Position numbers and translations under genes: made by a program. Source: an uncultured Chitinophagaceae bacterium (GTDB taxonomy: Bacteria; Bacteroidota; Bacteroidia; Chitinophagales; Chitinophagaceae). From it: 8,322 nt of DNA. The stretch spans positions 1 through 8,322 of the forward strand of contig CAMLEM010000058.1 of assembly GCA_946479005.1 (NCBI GenBank). The letters run 5' to 3'. Shown piece after piece: positions 1 through 6,819 of this stretch (its first letter is position 1; each line of letters begins with the position of its first letter). The notes under the pieces were generated by a model that saw only the letters and a program-made list of their open reading frames with translations, did not search any database and was not told where the DNA came from.

Positions 1-2
1 AG

Positions 3-2825
3 TTCACGGTAGATGTGGTGATCGGAGAATCCGATAGCGAGAACGGCATTGCCGGGAAAGTGGAAAAGCTCGACATCAGCCGCTATGTGAACACCGACGG
101 TTTGCCGGAGTCAGACAGGGATCTGCTCGCGCTGCTGAGAAAATTACAGGAGCCGGAGATCAACAAATATATCAGCAGGAATTCGCCTTTCTCCGGTATC
201 TGGGAGAATATTATCCATCACGAAGAAGACGATCTTCCGGAGGAAACAAAATCCCTGATGGCTGAGTACCTGCTTCCGAAGCTGAAAAAATTATTCAGTG
301 AGAGCTCTTCCCAATCAGTCGTTTATATGCTTCCGCAGAAAAAAGCATTCAAGACGAACAACCTGGAACCCTTACAACTCCAGTTCGAGGAGGCGAAGTT
401 GAATTTTTATGTGAAAAAGAATTCTCACTTTACCATCCAATGCCGGGTGAAAGCGGGGGGTATTGATTACGACCTGGGCGACAATGAAAGTGAAACGCCC
501 CTGTTCTTTTTGTATAATCACCAGGCCTGGCTCTGGAAAAACAATGAAGAGATCCACCTGGTGGAAAAATTCCTGCCCACTGGCAAGATGACCATCCCCC
601 AGGATCAGTGGATCAAGGAACTCAACAATTTCATACTGCCCCTGGCGAGAGAACATAAGGTGGACTTTGATAAGTCGCTGGTGCAGGAGATCCGGGAGGG
701 GAGCCCGGAAGTAAAATTATTCCTGCTTGAAAAAGGCGAATACCTCGTGTTTCAGCCTTCGTTCAGTTATAAAGGATATGAGACCCGTACGCGTGACCGT
801 GATGAAGTGGTGGTGCCCCAGGGCGAAAAAGTGGTGATCGTTCATCGCGACAGGGAGGCGGAAGATGCATTTATCCGCAAGCTGCAGAATCTTCATTCGA
901 ACTTTGTTTATAACGAGGAATCGGCAACCCTCGCTTTGAAGGGTACCGATGTGCTGAAGAACAACTGGTTTTTCCTGTTCGTGGATGCGATGAAAGATAT
1001 GAAGACCCCCGTTTTTGGTTTTGAGGCGTTGAAGAATTTCCGGTTCAATACGGCGAAGCCGCAGACCAAGATATTCATCAGCAGCAATACCGACTGGTTC
1101 GACGCGCGGGTGGACATCATTTTTGGCGATCAGAAGGTTTCGGTGGCGGAGGTGAAACGGGCCCTGGCCAATAAGCAGCAGTTTGTGCAGTTGAATGACG
1201 GCACTTTGGGAATTCTTCCTGAAGAGTGGCTGAAAAAATACTCGCTTCTCTTCCGGGTGGGAGAGGGTAAAACGGACTCTTTGAAATTGTCGCGCTACCA
1301 CGTGAGCGTGGTGGACGAGCTTTACGAAACGCGCGACGAAGCCGAACTTGTGATCCAGCTCGAAGAAAAGTACCAGAACCTGAAACAGTTCAACCAGATC
1401 GAAGAGATAGAGCCGCCGGCAGAACTGAAGGATGTTCTTCGTCCGTACCAGGTGGCAGGCTACCAGTGGCTGAATTACCTCCGGGCCATCCGCTGGGGGG
1501 GCATCCTCGCTGACGATATGGGATTGGGTAAAACCGTGCAGGCACTTTCCTTTCTCCAGCACTACCGCGAGAAGAATGGTCATCTCAAGGCGTTGGTGGT
1601 TTGTCCAACTACGCTTATCTACAACTGGGAGAACGAGATCCGGAAATTCACTCCCGCATTGACTTATCGCATCCATCACGGGGGAGGCCGCACGAGGTCG
1701 AAAGAAGAATTGATGGACCACGAGATCACCATAACCACTTATGGTACCCTGCGAAGTGATATCAAGCTATTGATGAGTGTGGATTTCGATTATGTGATTC
1801 TCGATGAAAGCCAGGCGATCAAAAACCCGTCGAGCAAGGTAACCAGGGCGGCCTGCCTGTTACAGGCAAAAAATCGTCTTTGTATGAGCGGTACTCCCCT
1901 GCAGAATAATACGTTTGACATTTTTGCACAGATGAATTTCCTGAACCCGGGAATGCTGGGTACCGTGGAATTTTTCCGGCAGGAGTTCGCATTGCCCATT
2001 GATAAGTTTGGTGAGCAGGACAGGAAGGAGCACCTGAAGAAGATCCTGTATCCTTTTATATTAAGAAGGACCAAGGAGCAGGTGGCCAAGGATCTTCCCG
2101 AAAAACAGGAAATGATCCTTTTCTGCGAGATGGAGGATGCCCAGCGAAATATTTACGATGCTTACCGCAACGATTACCGCAACCAGATCCTGGGAACAAT
2201 TGAAACACAGGGCATTCAAAAATCGCAGCTTACGATCCTCCAGGGCCTGATGAAATTGCGGCAGATCTGCGACTCACCGGCCATTTTAAATGAACAGGAG
2301 AAATTTGAGAATCATTCCATCAAGCTCGACGAACTGGCCAGGGAGATCACTGAGAACATAGGGAATCATAAAGCCCTCATCTTCTCCCAATTCCTCGGAA
2401 TGCTTGCTCTTATCCGTGCGAAACTGGAAGAGTTGGGGATCAAATACGAATATTTCGATGGAAGCACTTCAGCGCCGGACCGCGAAAAAGCCATTCAGAG
2501 CTTCCAGAATGATGATGAAGTGCGGGTTTTCCTGATCTCGCTTAAAGCCGGGGGTGTGGGTCTCAATCTGACCGCGGCAGACTATGTCTATATCGTGGAC
2601 CCGTGGTGGAACCCGGCGGTTGAACAACAGGCAATCGACCGAACGCACCGTATCGGGCAAACGAAGAACATCTTCGCATACCGGATGATCTGTAAGGATA
2701 CCATCGAAGACAAGATCCTGCAGCTCCAGGAAAAGAAACGGGCCCTGGCTAAAGACATCATCTCCGACGACACTTCGTTCGTGAAGGCGCTTACCAGGGA
2801 GGATGTCGAGTACCTTTTTAGTTAA
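3..2825 (+). CDS. SNF2/SWI2-family DEAD/DEAH-box ATPase (helicase-like), 5'-truncated by the window edge
   Basis: Cytoplasmic superfamily 2 ATPase of the Swi2/Snf2 group, which translocates on double-stranded DNA and remodels protein-DNA complexes; bacterial members include RapA and less characterised helicases. Numbering from the GTG at 15, the LRPYQ entry to the ATPase core is at residues 475-479, Walker A (DDMGLGKT) at 500-507, Walker B/motif II (DESQ) at 597-600 and motif III (SGTPLQN) at 625-631. The C-terminal RecA-like lobe starts near KALIFSQF (786) and carries motif V ([10 protein letters not shown], 844-853) and motif VI ([12 protein letters not shown], 871-882, with the arginine-finger candidates). 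All core motifs are intact. The roughly 470 residues before the core are a divergent N-terminal region of the kind seen in bacterial SNF2 proteins. The frame stays open to the left edge (Phe-Thr-Val-Asp precede the GTG), so the GTG at 15 is probably internal and the true start lies outside. The reading frame ends in TAA, 68 bp before the next gene. Family is certain; cellular role is not. Confidence 0.95.
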   Translation, partial: FTVDVVIGESDSENGIAGKVEKLDISRYVNTDGLPESDRDLLALLRKLQEPEINKYISRNSPFSGIWENIIHHEEDDLPEETKSLMAEYLLPKLKKLFSESSSQSVVYMLPQKKAFKTNNLEPLQLQFEEAKLNFYVKKNSHFTIQCRVKAGGIDYDLGDNESETPLFFLYNHQAWLWKNNEEIHLVEKFLPTGKMTIPQDQWIKELNNFILPLAREHKVDFDKSLVQEIREGSPEVKLFLLEKGEYLVFQPSFSYKGYETRTRDRDEVVVPQGEKVVIVHRDREAEDAFIRKLQNLHSNFVYNEESATLALKGTDVLKNNWFFLFVDAMKDMKTPVFGFEALKNFRFNTAKPQTKIFISSNTDWFDARVDIIFGDQKVSVAEVKRALANKQQFVQLNDGTLGILPEEWLKKYSLLFRVGEGKTDSLKLSRYHVSVVDELYETRDEAELVIQLEEKYQNLKQFNQIEEIEPPAELKDVLRPYQVAGYQWLNYLRAIRWGGILADDMGLGKTVQALSFLQHYREKNGHLKALVVCPTTLIYNWENEIRKFTPALTYRIHHGGGRTRSKEELMDHEITITTYGTLRSDIKLLMSVDFDYVILDESQAIKNPSSKVTRAACLLQAKNRLCMSGTPLQNNTFDIFAQMNFLNPGMLGTVEFFRQEFALPIDKFGEQDRKEHLKKILYPFILRRTKEQVAKDLPEKQEMILFCEMEDAQRNIYDAYRNDYRNQILGTIETQGIQKSQLTILQGLMKLRQICDSPAILNEQEKFENHSIKLDELAREITENIGNHKALIFSQFLGMLALIRAKLEELGIKYEYFDGSTSAPDREKAIQSFQNDDEVRVFLISLKAGGVGLNLTAADYVYIVDPWWNPAVEQQAIDRTHRIGQTKNIFAYRMICKDTIEDKILQLQEKKRALAKDIISDDTSFVKALTREDVEYLFS

Positions 2826-2866
2826 TTGTATTTCCGCCACCGAAGGTTCTTTCATCCTCTTACGTC

Positions 2867-2874
2867 TATTTTCG
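2867..2874 (+). promoter_or_regulatory. Putative Bacteroidota -7 promoter element for the first outer-membrane protein gene
   Basis: TATTTTCG matches the Bacteroidota housekeeping -7 consensus TAnnTTTG at all but one position and continues as TATTTTCGTA. It starts 27 bp before the ATG at 2894. The same decamer with one change (TACTTTCGTA) starts 26 bp before the paralogous gene at 6820, which supports a real promoter element. No convincing upstream TTG (-33) box is visible at normal spacing. There is no Shine-Dalgarno sequence before the start codon, as is usual in this phylum. Confidence 0.45.
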
Positions 2875-2893
2875 TACACATATTCACCATTTT

Positions 2894-5770
2894 ATGAAGA
2901 GGATTTTTTCCCTTGTGATTGGACTGATTGCGTTAGTGTCTGTTTCCCAGGCACAAAGAGATGCAGGAACGATCAAAGGGAAGCTCATTGATACCGCCTC
3001 GAAACAACCCCTTGCCGGCGCTACCGTAACCGTAATTCAACCCCGGGATTCCAGTCTCGTCACATTTACCCTGACCAACAAGCAGGGTGCCTTTGAGATC
3101 AAAGGCCTGGCTGCTGGAGATTACCGCCTCCTGGTCAGCAGCAAAGGATACATCGAATTCAAAAAGGATTTCACCATCAGTACAGCCGCTCCTTCGGTGG
3201 AGCTGGGTGACATTGCAGCAGAAAAAGATTATAAGACCCTGGAAGGGGTGACCGTCACCACGGAATCACCGATACAGGTCAGGAACGATACGGTTCAATT
3301 CAACACCAGCGGTTTTAAAACTCTTCCCAATGCTACCGCGGAAGATCTTTTAAAGAAACTGCCCGGGGTAGAAGTGGATAAGGAGGGCAACATTAAGGCC
3401 CAGGGTGAGGATGTACAGAAAGTGCTGGTGGACGGCAAGGAGTTTTTTGGGAACGATCCAAAGCTTGCGACCAAGAACCTTACTGCAGATATGATCGAGA
3501 GTGTGCAGGTTTTTGATGATATGAGTGAGCAGGCCAAGTTCACAAAGATTGATGATGGAAGCAGGAGCAAGACCATTAACATCAAACTGAAGAAGGATAG
3601 GAATAAAGGTTATTTCGGAAGGGCTCTCGTGGGAATCGGGGACCAGGACCGCTATGAGGCCAATCTTTCCTTTAATAAATTCAAGGGAGAACAGCGGGTC
3701 TCTGTTCTTTTCAACAGCAATAACATCAACAAGCAGGGATTTTCATTCTCTGATATCATCAGCTCGATGGGCGGCTTTAGTGGATTTGGGGGCCAGGGTG
3801 GTGGAAGAAGCGGCGGAGGTATGGGTGGTGCGATGCAGATGATGAGTGTGCGCGGGGGAGGTATGTTTGGAGGAAGCGGCTCCACAGGTATCATTCGTTC
3901 CACTTCTTTGGGTGTAAATTACAGCGATCTCTGGGCCGGGAAGGTGAAGGTGTCGGGAAGTTATTTTATGTCCGACTCTAAACCCGTGCAGGAAGAATCC
4001 TCGCTTCGGCAAACCAGGTTCAACCCGGATTCCATCTCCGAAAGGAGCAGTGAGAATTTTTCGGATAACCTCAACCGCAATCATCGTTTCAATATGAGGC
4101 TTGAGTACCAGATCGATTCGATGAACTCCCTCCTTTATACTCCGAATGTAACAATACAGAACTCCGAGAATTACAGGGAAAGCGAATCATTTACCAATGT
4201 GATCATTCCCGGTAAGCAGTTCCTTGCCATTGAAGGAAGTTCGCTGAACACCAACAAACGCGAAGGCCTGAACATTACAAATAATCTTTTGTTCCGCCAT
4301 AAGTTTCGCAAGATTGGAAGAACGATCACGATCGGGCTGAACCACACGTATGGGGAGAGTGAAAGTGACGGTCTTACGATATCCAATAATGACTTTTACG
4401 ACCAGGATGGTATTCTTATCCGGAGCATAACCCAAAACCAGAACTCCAGGCAGAAAACGGAGAATCGCAACAATGTGATCAGCACGTCCTATACGGAACC
4501 TATCGGACTGAACAAGCTTTTCGAGATCAATTATGCCTATACGAACAATGTGAGTGAGTCAGGCAGGGAGACCTTCAACTTCAATTCGGGGAATGACAAG
4601 TATGATCTTCCCAACCTGCAGCAGACAAATAATTTCAGAAACACATTCCTGGCCCATCGTGCGGGAGTGAATTTCAGGGTGCAGGAAAAGAAGTACAATT
4701 ACCAGCTTGGCCTCGGCATACAGCAGGCGACAATGGAAAGCCGCAGCTTCCAGGCGATGACGGGCAAGGATTCGGTAAATGAACAGAGCTATGTGAATTT
4801 CTTCCCAACGGCGACCTTTAACTATACGCCCGTAAGAAGCAAGAACCTTCGCGTTTCATATAATGGCAGAACAAGTCAGCCCTCGATCTCACAATTACAG
4901 AATGTTCCGGATGTAAGTGATACCCTGAACATCCGGATCGGTAATCCTAACCTGGATGTGGAGTTCAACCATAGTTTCAATATCGGGTTCAACACTTTCA
5001 ACATTCTTACCTTCAAATATTTTGCAGCAAACCTGAACCTGAGCTTTACCCAGGATAAGATCGTAAACGCGATAACCACAAAGGGGCCGGTGACCGAAAA
5101 CTCATACCTGAACAGGGATGGTTATTACAGGGCATTCGGGTTTGTGACGCTGGGACTTCCGTTTAAGAACCCCAAATTGAAAGGTTCCAGTGTGAATCTT
5201 ACAAACAATATGTTCTTCCAGAGGAATATCAGTATCCTGAATGATGTGGATAATGTGACCAGGACCTTCCAGGTTACCCAGGGCGTGGGCGTGAACATCA
5301 ACAAAGACAAGATCGATTTTGGGGTGAGAGCCAGTCTTACTTACAATGATAACAGCTATAGCATCGATCCTTCAGCGGATGAGGATTATTTCACCCAAAC
5401 CTATAATGGAGACATCACCTATACATTCCCGAAGAATTTCATCCTATCCACCAATTTCGACTACCTGGTGAATACAGGCCGTGCGGAAGGATTCAACCAG
5501 AGCATCCCGCTCTGGAATGCAAGCATCAGCAAGCAGCTTTTCAAAAAGAAGAATGGGGAGTTGAAGTTTTCAGTGAATGACATTCTTAACCAGAACCAGA
5601 GTATCAACCGCACGGTGATGGACAATTATGTGCAGGATACGAGGAGTATGGTATTGAAAAGATACTTTATGGTGAGCTTCCTGTTTAACTTAAATCGCAC
5701 CGGAGGCAACAATCAGCAGCAGATGCCGAGGATGATAGAAAGGAATATCAGGGATGTCAGGATGTTTTAA
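2894..5770 (+). CDS. TonB-dependent-receptor-like outer-membrane beta-barrel protein with N-terminal carboxypeptidase-regulatory-like domain
   Basis: Full-length 958-residue outer-membrane protein. A signal peptide with a Lys-Arg n-region and a hydrophobic core ends in SQA at residue 20, with Gln next. Residues about 23-105 form a carboxypeptidase-regulatory-like beta-sandwich ([20 protein letters not shown], then the [12 protein letters not shown] signature). Residues about 116-235 are a plug-like domain with [16 protein letters not shown] and [11 protein letters not shown] (179-189). The rest is a barrel rich in Asn, Ser and aromatic residues, with alternating strand patterns and a C-terminal Phe suited to BAM recognition. 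An unusual Gly/Met-rich segment lies at 293-332. This architecture fits the outer-membrane beta-barrel family related to TonB-dependent transporters; no SusD-type partner follows, so a SusC role in glycan uptake is unlikely. The substrate is unknown and TonB dependence is inferred. The ATG is chosen because it directly begins the signal peptide. A paralogue lies at 6820. Confidence 0.93.
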   Translation: MKRIFSLVIGLIALVSVSQAQRDAGTIKGKLIDTASKQPLAGATVTVIQPRDSSLVTFTLTNKQGAFEIKGLAAGDYRLLVSSKGYIEFKKDFTISTAAPSVELGDIAAEKDYKTLEGVTVTTESPIQVRNDTVQFNTSGFKTLPNATAEDLLKKLPGVEVDKEGNIKAQGEDVQKVLVDGKEFFGNDPKLATKNLTADMIESVQVFDDMSEQAKFTKIDDGSRSKTINIKLKKDRNKGYFGRALVGIGDQDRYEANLSFNKFKGEQRVSVLFNSNNINKQGFSFSDIISSMGGFSGFGGQGGGRSGGGMGGAMQMMSVRGGGMFGGSGSTGIIRSTSLGVNYSDLWAGKVKVSGSYFMSDSKPVQEESSLRQTRFNPDSISERSSENFSDNLNRNHRFNMRLEYQIDSMNSLLYTPNVTIQNSENYRESESFTNVIIPGKQFLAIEGSSLNTNKREGLNITNNLLFRHKFRKIGRTITIGLNHTYGESESDGLTISNNDFYDQDGILIRSITQNQNSRQKTENRNNVISTSYTEPIGLNKLFEINYAYTNNVSESGRETFNFNSGNDKYDLPNLQQTNNFRNTFLAHRAGVNFRVQEKKYNYQLGLGIQQATMESRSFQAMTGKDSVNEQSYVNFFPTATFNYTPVRSKNLRVSYNGRTSQPSISQLQNVPDVSDTLNIRIGNPNLDVEFNHSFNIGFNTFNILTFKYFAANLNLSFTQDKIVNAITTKGPVTENSYLNRDGYYRAFGFVTLGLPFKNPKLKGSSVNLTNNMFFQRNISILNDVDNVTRTFQVTQGVGVNINKDKIDFGVRASLTYNDNSYSIDPSADEDYFTQTYNGDITYTFPKNFILSTNFDYLVNTGRAEGFNQSIPLWNASISKQLFKKKNGELKFSVNDILNQNQSINRTVMDNYVQDTRSMVLKRYFMVSFLFNLNRTGGNNQQQMPRMIERNIRDVRMF

Positions 5771-5830
5771 TTGTGTTCCGAAGATGACCCAGAAAAGACT
5801 TATTTAGATCATCAGCGGGATTTGAGAAAC

Positions 5831-5857
5831 AAAAAAACGCCCCTTTTTCAAGAGGCG
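5831..5857 (-). terminator. Intrinsic (Rho-independent) terminator reading leftward
   Basis: Read on the - strand, CGCCTCTT-GAAA-AAGGGGCG (5857 to 5838) forms an 8-bp stem with one G-U wobble and a four-base GAAA loop, followed at once by seven T residues (5837 to 5831) and then GTTTC. On the + strand the wobble becomes a C-A mismatch and the stem is followed by CTTCATATAG, with no T run. The signal is therefore directional and serves a leftward transcript, most simply the small ORF whose stop codon lies 25 bp upstream at 5883-5885. It may only weakly affect the rightward transcript of the gene ending at 5770. Confidence 0.75.
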
Positions 5858-5882
5858 CTTCATATAGTCGGCAGGGTTAGAC

Positions 5883-6047
5883 TTAGAATATCCTTCTTCT
5901 CCGGTATGAAGCCGAAGCGGCTGAAGAGCCGGACACAAATACCATTAAAATTCCTTTGAAAAGGCGGATCACATTCAGTGAAGGCCTGTAGTGAGCCTGG
6001 TAGATCTTCGCAGACTCGTGTGCGTGAACCAGATTCTTGTTTTTCAT
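5883..6047 (-). CDS. Small hypothetical protein (54 aa), antisense-oriented to its neighbours
   Basis: Unrecognised small ORF. It starts with ATG at 6047, ends with TAA at 5885-5883, and translates as MKNKNLVHAHESAKIYQAHY, then RPSLNVIRLFKGILMVFV and SGSSAASASYRRRRIF. The first 25 residues are polar with three His. Residues 26-38 are hydrophobic, interrupted by Arg28 and Lys31, and look too short for a confident membrane span. The C-terminus is strongly basic (Arg49-Arg52). No signal peptide cleavage site or known motif is visible. Support for a real gene comes mainly from the directional intrinsic terminator 25 bp past the stop and from the otherwise gene-free 381-bp interval. The region before the ATG is A-rich with no Shine-Dalgarno sequence, as in the neighbours. 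Alternatives are a non-coding RNA ending at the same terminator, or the remnant of a longer gene. No frameshifted continuation could be demonstrated. Confidence 0.5.
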   Translation of the reverse strand: MKNKNLVHAHESAKIYQAHYRPSLNVIRLFKGILMVFVSGSSAASASYRRRRIF

Positions 6048-6082
6048 AGAGTCATTTTTAGGATAAACGGATTGTTTCTTCT

Positions 6083-6090
6083 TAAAAGTA
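6083..6090 (-). promoter_or_regulatory. Weak candidate -7 element for the leftward small gene
   Basis: On the - strand TACTTTTA (6090 to 6083) matches TAnnTTTG except for the last base and lies 36 bp before the ATG at 6047. No clear TTG element is seen upstream. It falls in the 104-bp divergent interval between the small leftward ORF and the rightward gene at 6152. The call rests on similarity and position only. Confidence 0.2.
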
Positions 6091-6111
6091 TGTAATCAGC
6101 CTGTTTTTTTA

Positions 6112-6119
6112 TAGTATTG
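6112..6119 (+). promoter_or_regulatory. Weak candidate -7 element for the 195-aa exported protein gene
   Basis: TAGTATTG matches TAnnTTTG with one mismatch and lies 33 bp upstream of the base before the ATG at 6152. A 5-bp inverted repeat, TTAAC-CC-GTTAA (6129-6140), sits between it and the start codon and might be an operator half-site pair or chance. No good -33 TTG is present at standard spacing. Confidence 0.2.
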
Positions 6120-6151
6120 GGCTGTCAATTAACCCGTTAAATCCAAAACTG

Positions 6152-6739
6152 ATGAAAATTGCCGTAAAACCACTTGTCCTATCTACTATTTTTTCCCTTT
6201 GTATCTCCGTCTCCCAGGGCCAGTTAAAGAAACTCACCCCGCCTTCCGGCTTTGCTCTCGATCTCCGGAAAGTGATCGAAGATTATCCCAACCGGTTTGC
6301 CAACCTGGTGGGAGATCTCGTGGTGGAGAATCATCAGTCGGTACAGTATAAATGTAATTTCCCGGTGACGGGAGCGCTGGAAGCCAGTGTTACGAAGTAC
6401 AGTTCTACCGTACGAAACATTTCGAGCTGGGAAGCCTTGATGCTGAGCACGGAGAGTTTTGAAGAAGCCAAAAAACGTTTTCGTTCCCTGTTTGCCCAGT
6501 TGAACGGCCTGAAGGTTAGCATCGATGGAGTAAGTTTTACTTTGAAGGGAGAATATGAGTCACCCAGGGAAGAGATCAAGTTCACCACTACGACCTTTAT
6601 TTTGTCACCGGAAGGAGAAGCAGTAAAAAAATTTCGTGCTGAGATCCTGATGGAGTATGAACTCACTGAATGGAAGGTCAGGGTCATCGTGTTCGACCGG
6701 GAGAGGGAAGACGATGAGAGGCCCTCTGATGATCATTAA
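6152..6739 (+). CDS. Exported hypothetical protein (195 aa), family not recognised
   Basis: Complete gene for a secreted or periplasmic protein that I cannot place in a known family. Residues 1-23 are a signal peptide: Lys-containing n-region, hydrophobic core, and a Ser-Gln-Gly cleavage site followed by Gln24. There is no lipobox Cys at the cleavage position, so it is probably not a lipoprotein. The mature protein has about 172 residues and a single Cys (68). It contains a likely amphipathic helix (102-121, SFEEAKKRFRSLFAQLNGLK) followed by alternating beta-strand patterns (about 123-183), and ends in a very acidic tail (DREREDDERPSDDH). No transmembrane segment follows the signal peptide. 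The ATG is chosen because it begins the signal peptide. The gene lies 80 bp before the second outer-membrane protein gene on the same strand, so read-through co-transcription is possible, although that gene seems to have its own promoter element. It lacks the GLPGLI-type features often seen in small proteins next to this receptor class. Confidence 0.85.
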   Translation: MKIAVKPLVLSTIFSLCISVSQGQLKKLTPPSGFALDLRKVIEDYPNRFANLVGDLVVENHQSVQYKCNFPVTGALEASVTKYSSTVRNISSWEALMLSTESFEEAKKRFRSLFAQLNGLKVSIDGVSFTLKGEYESPREEIKFTTTTFILSPEGEAVKKFRAEILMEYELTEWKVRVIVFDREREDDERPSDDH

Positions 6740-6793
6740 CGTTCCTTAACATTATTCAAACCCTGTTTAACCGCAATTGAAGAAGGCTAAGAA

Positions 6794-6801
6794 TACTTTC
6801 G
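6794..6801 (+). promoter_or_regulatory. Putative -7 promoter element for the second outer-membrane protein gene
   Basis: TACTTTCG matches TAnnTTTG at all but one position and starts 26 bp before the ATG at 6820. It extends to TACTTTCGTA, almost identical to the element before the paralogous gene at 2894. A TTG at 6777-6779 could be the -33 box, but the 14-bp gap is shorter than usual for the phylum. Confidence 0.45.
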
Positions 6802-6819
6802 TAGCTCCAAAGATCAGCT

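Noticed and set aside
717..1721. 334-codon - strand ORF inside the SNF2 gene
   Set aside because: It lies wholly antisense to a gene with intact conserved motifs. Its composition is that of a reverse-strand shadow and it has no promoter, terminator or recognisable domain.
2803..2991. 62-codon + strand ORF bridging the SNF2 stop and the first receptor start
   Set aside because: It overlaps both real genes out of frame and would cover the promoter-like element at 2867. No independent support.
2894..5770. Classical SusC of a polysaccharide utilisation locus
   Set aside because: No SusD-like lipoprotein, glycoside hydrolase or typical SusC signatures are visible nearby. The plug and barrel pattern fits the SusD-independent outer-membrane beta-barrel family better.
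5838..5857. The hairpin as terminator of the rightward receptor gene ending at 5770
   Set aside because: On the + strand the stem has a C-A mismatch and no T run follows, so it works as a terminator only leftward. No other + strand terminator was found after 5770.
5831..5940. A frameshifted longer version of the leftward small protein
   Set aside because: The other two - strand frames give readable peptides after the stop region, but one of them runs through the terminator stem and T run. Nothing in the sequence alone shows a broken longer gene.
5771..5959. 62-codon + strand ORF starting with TTG directly after the first receptor gene's stop
   Set aside because: It relies on a TTG touching the preceding stop, runs through the intrinsic terminator hairpin and overlaps the better-supported leftward small ORF. 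The product shows no domain-like pattern.
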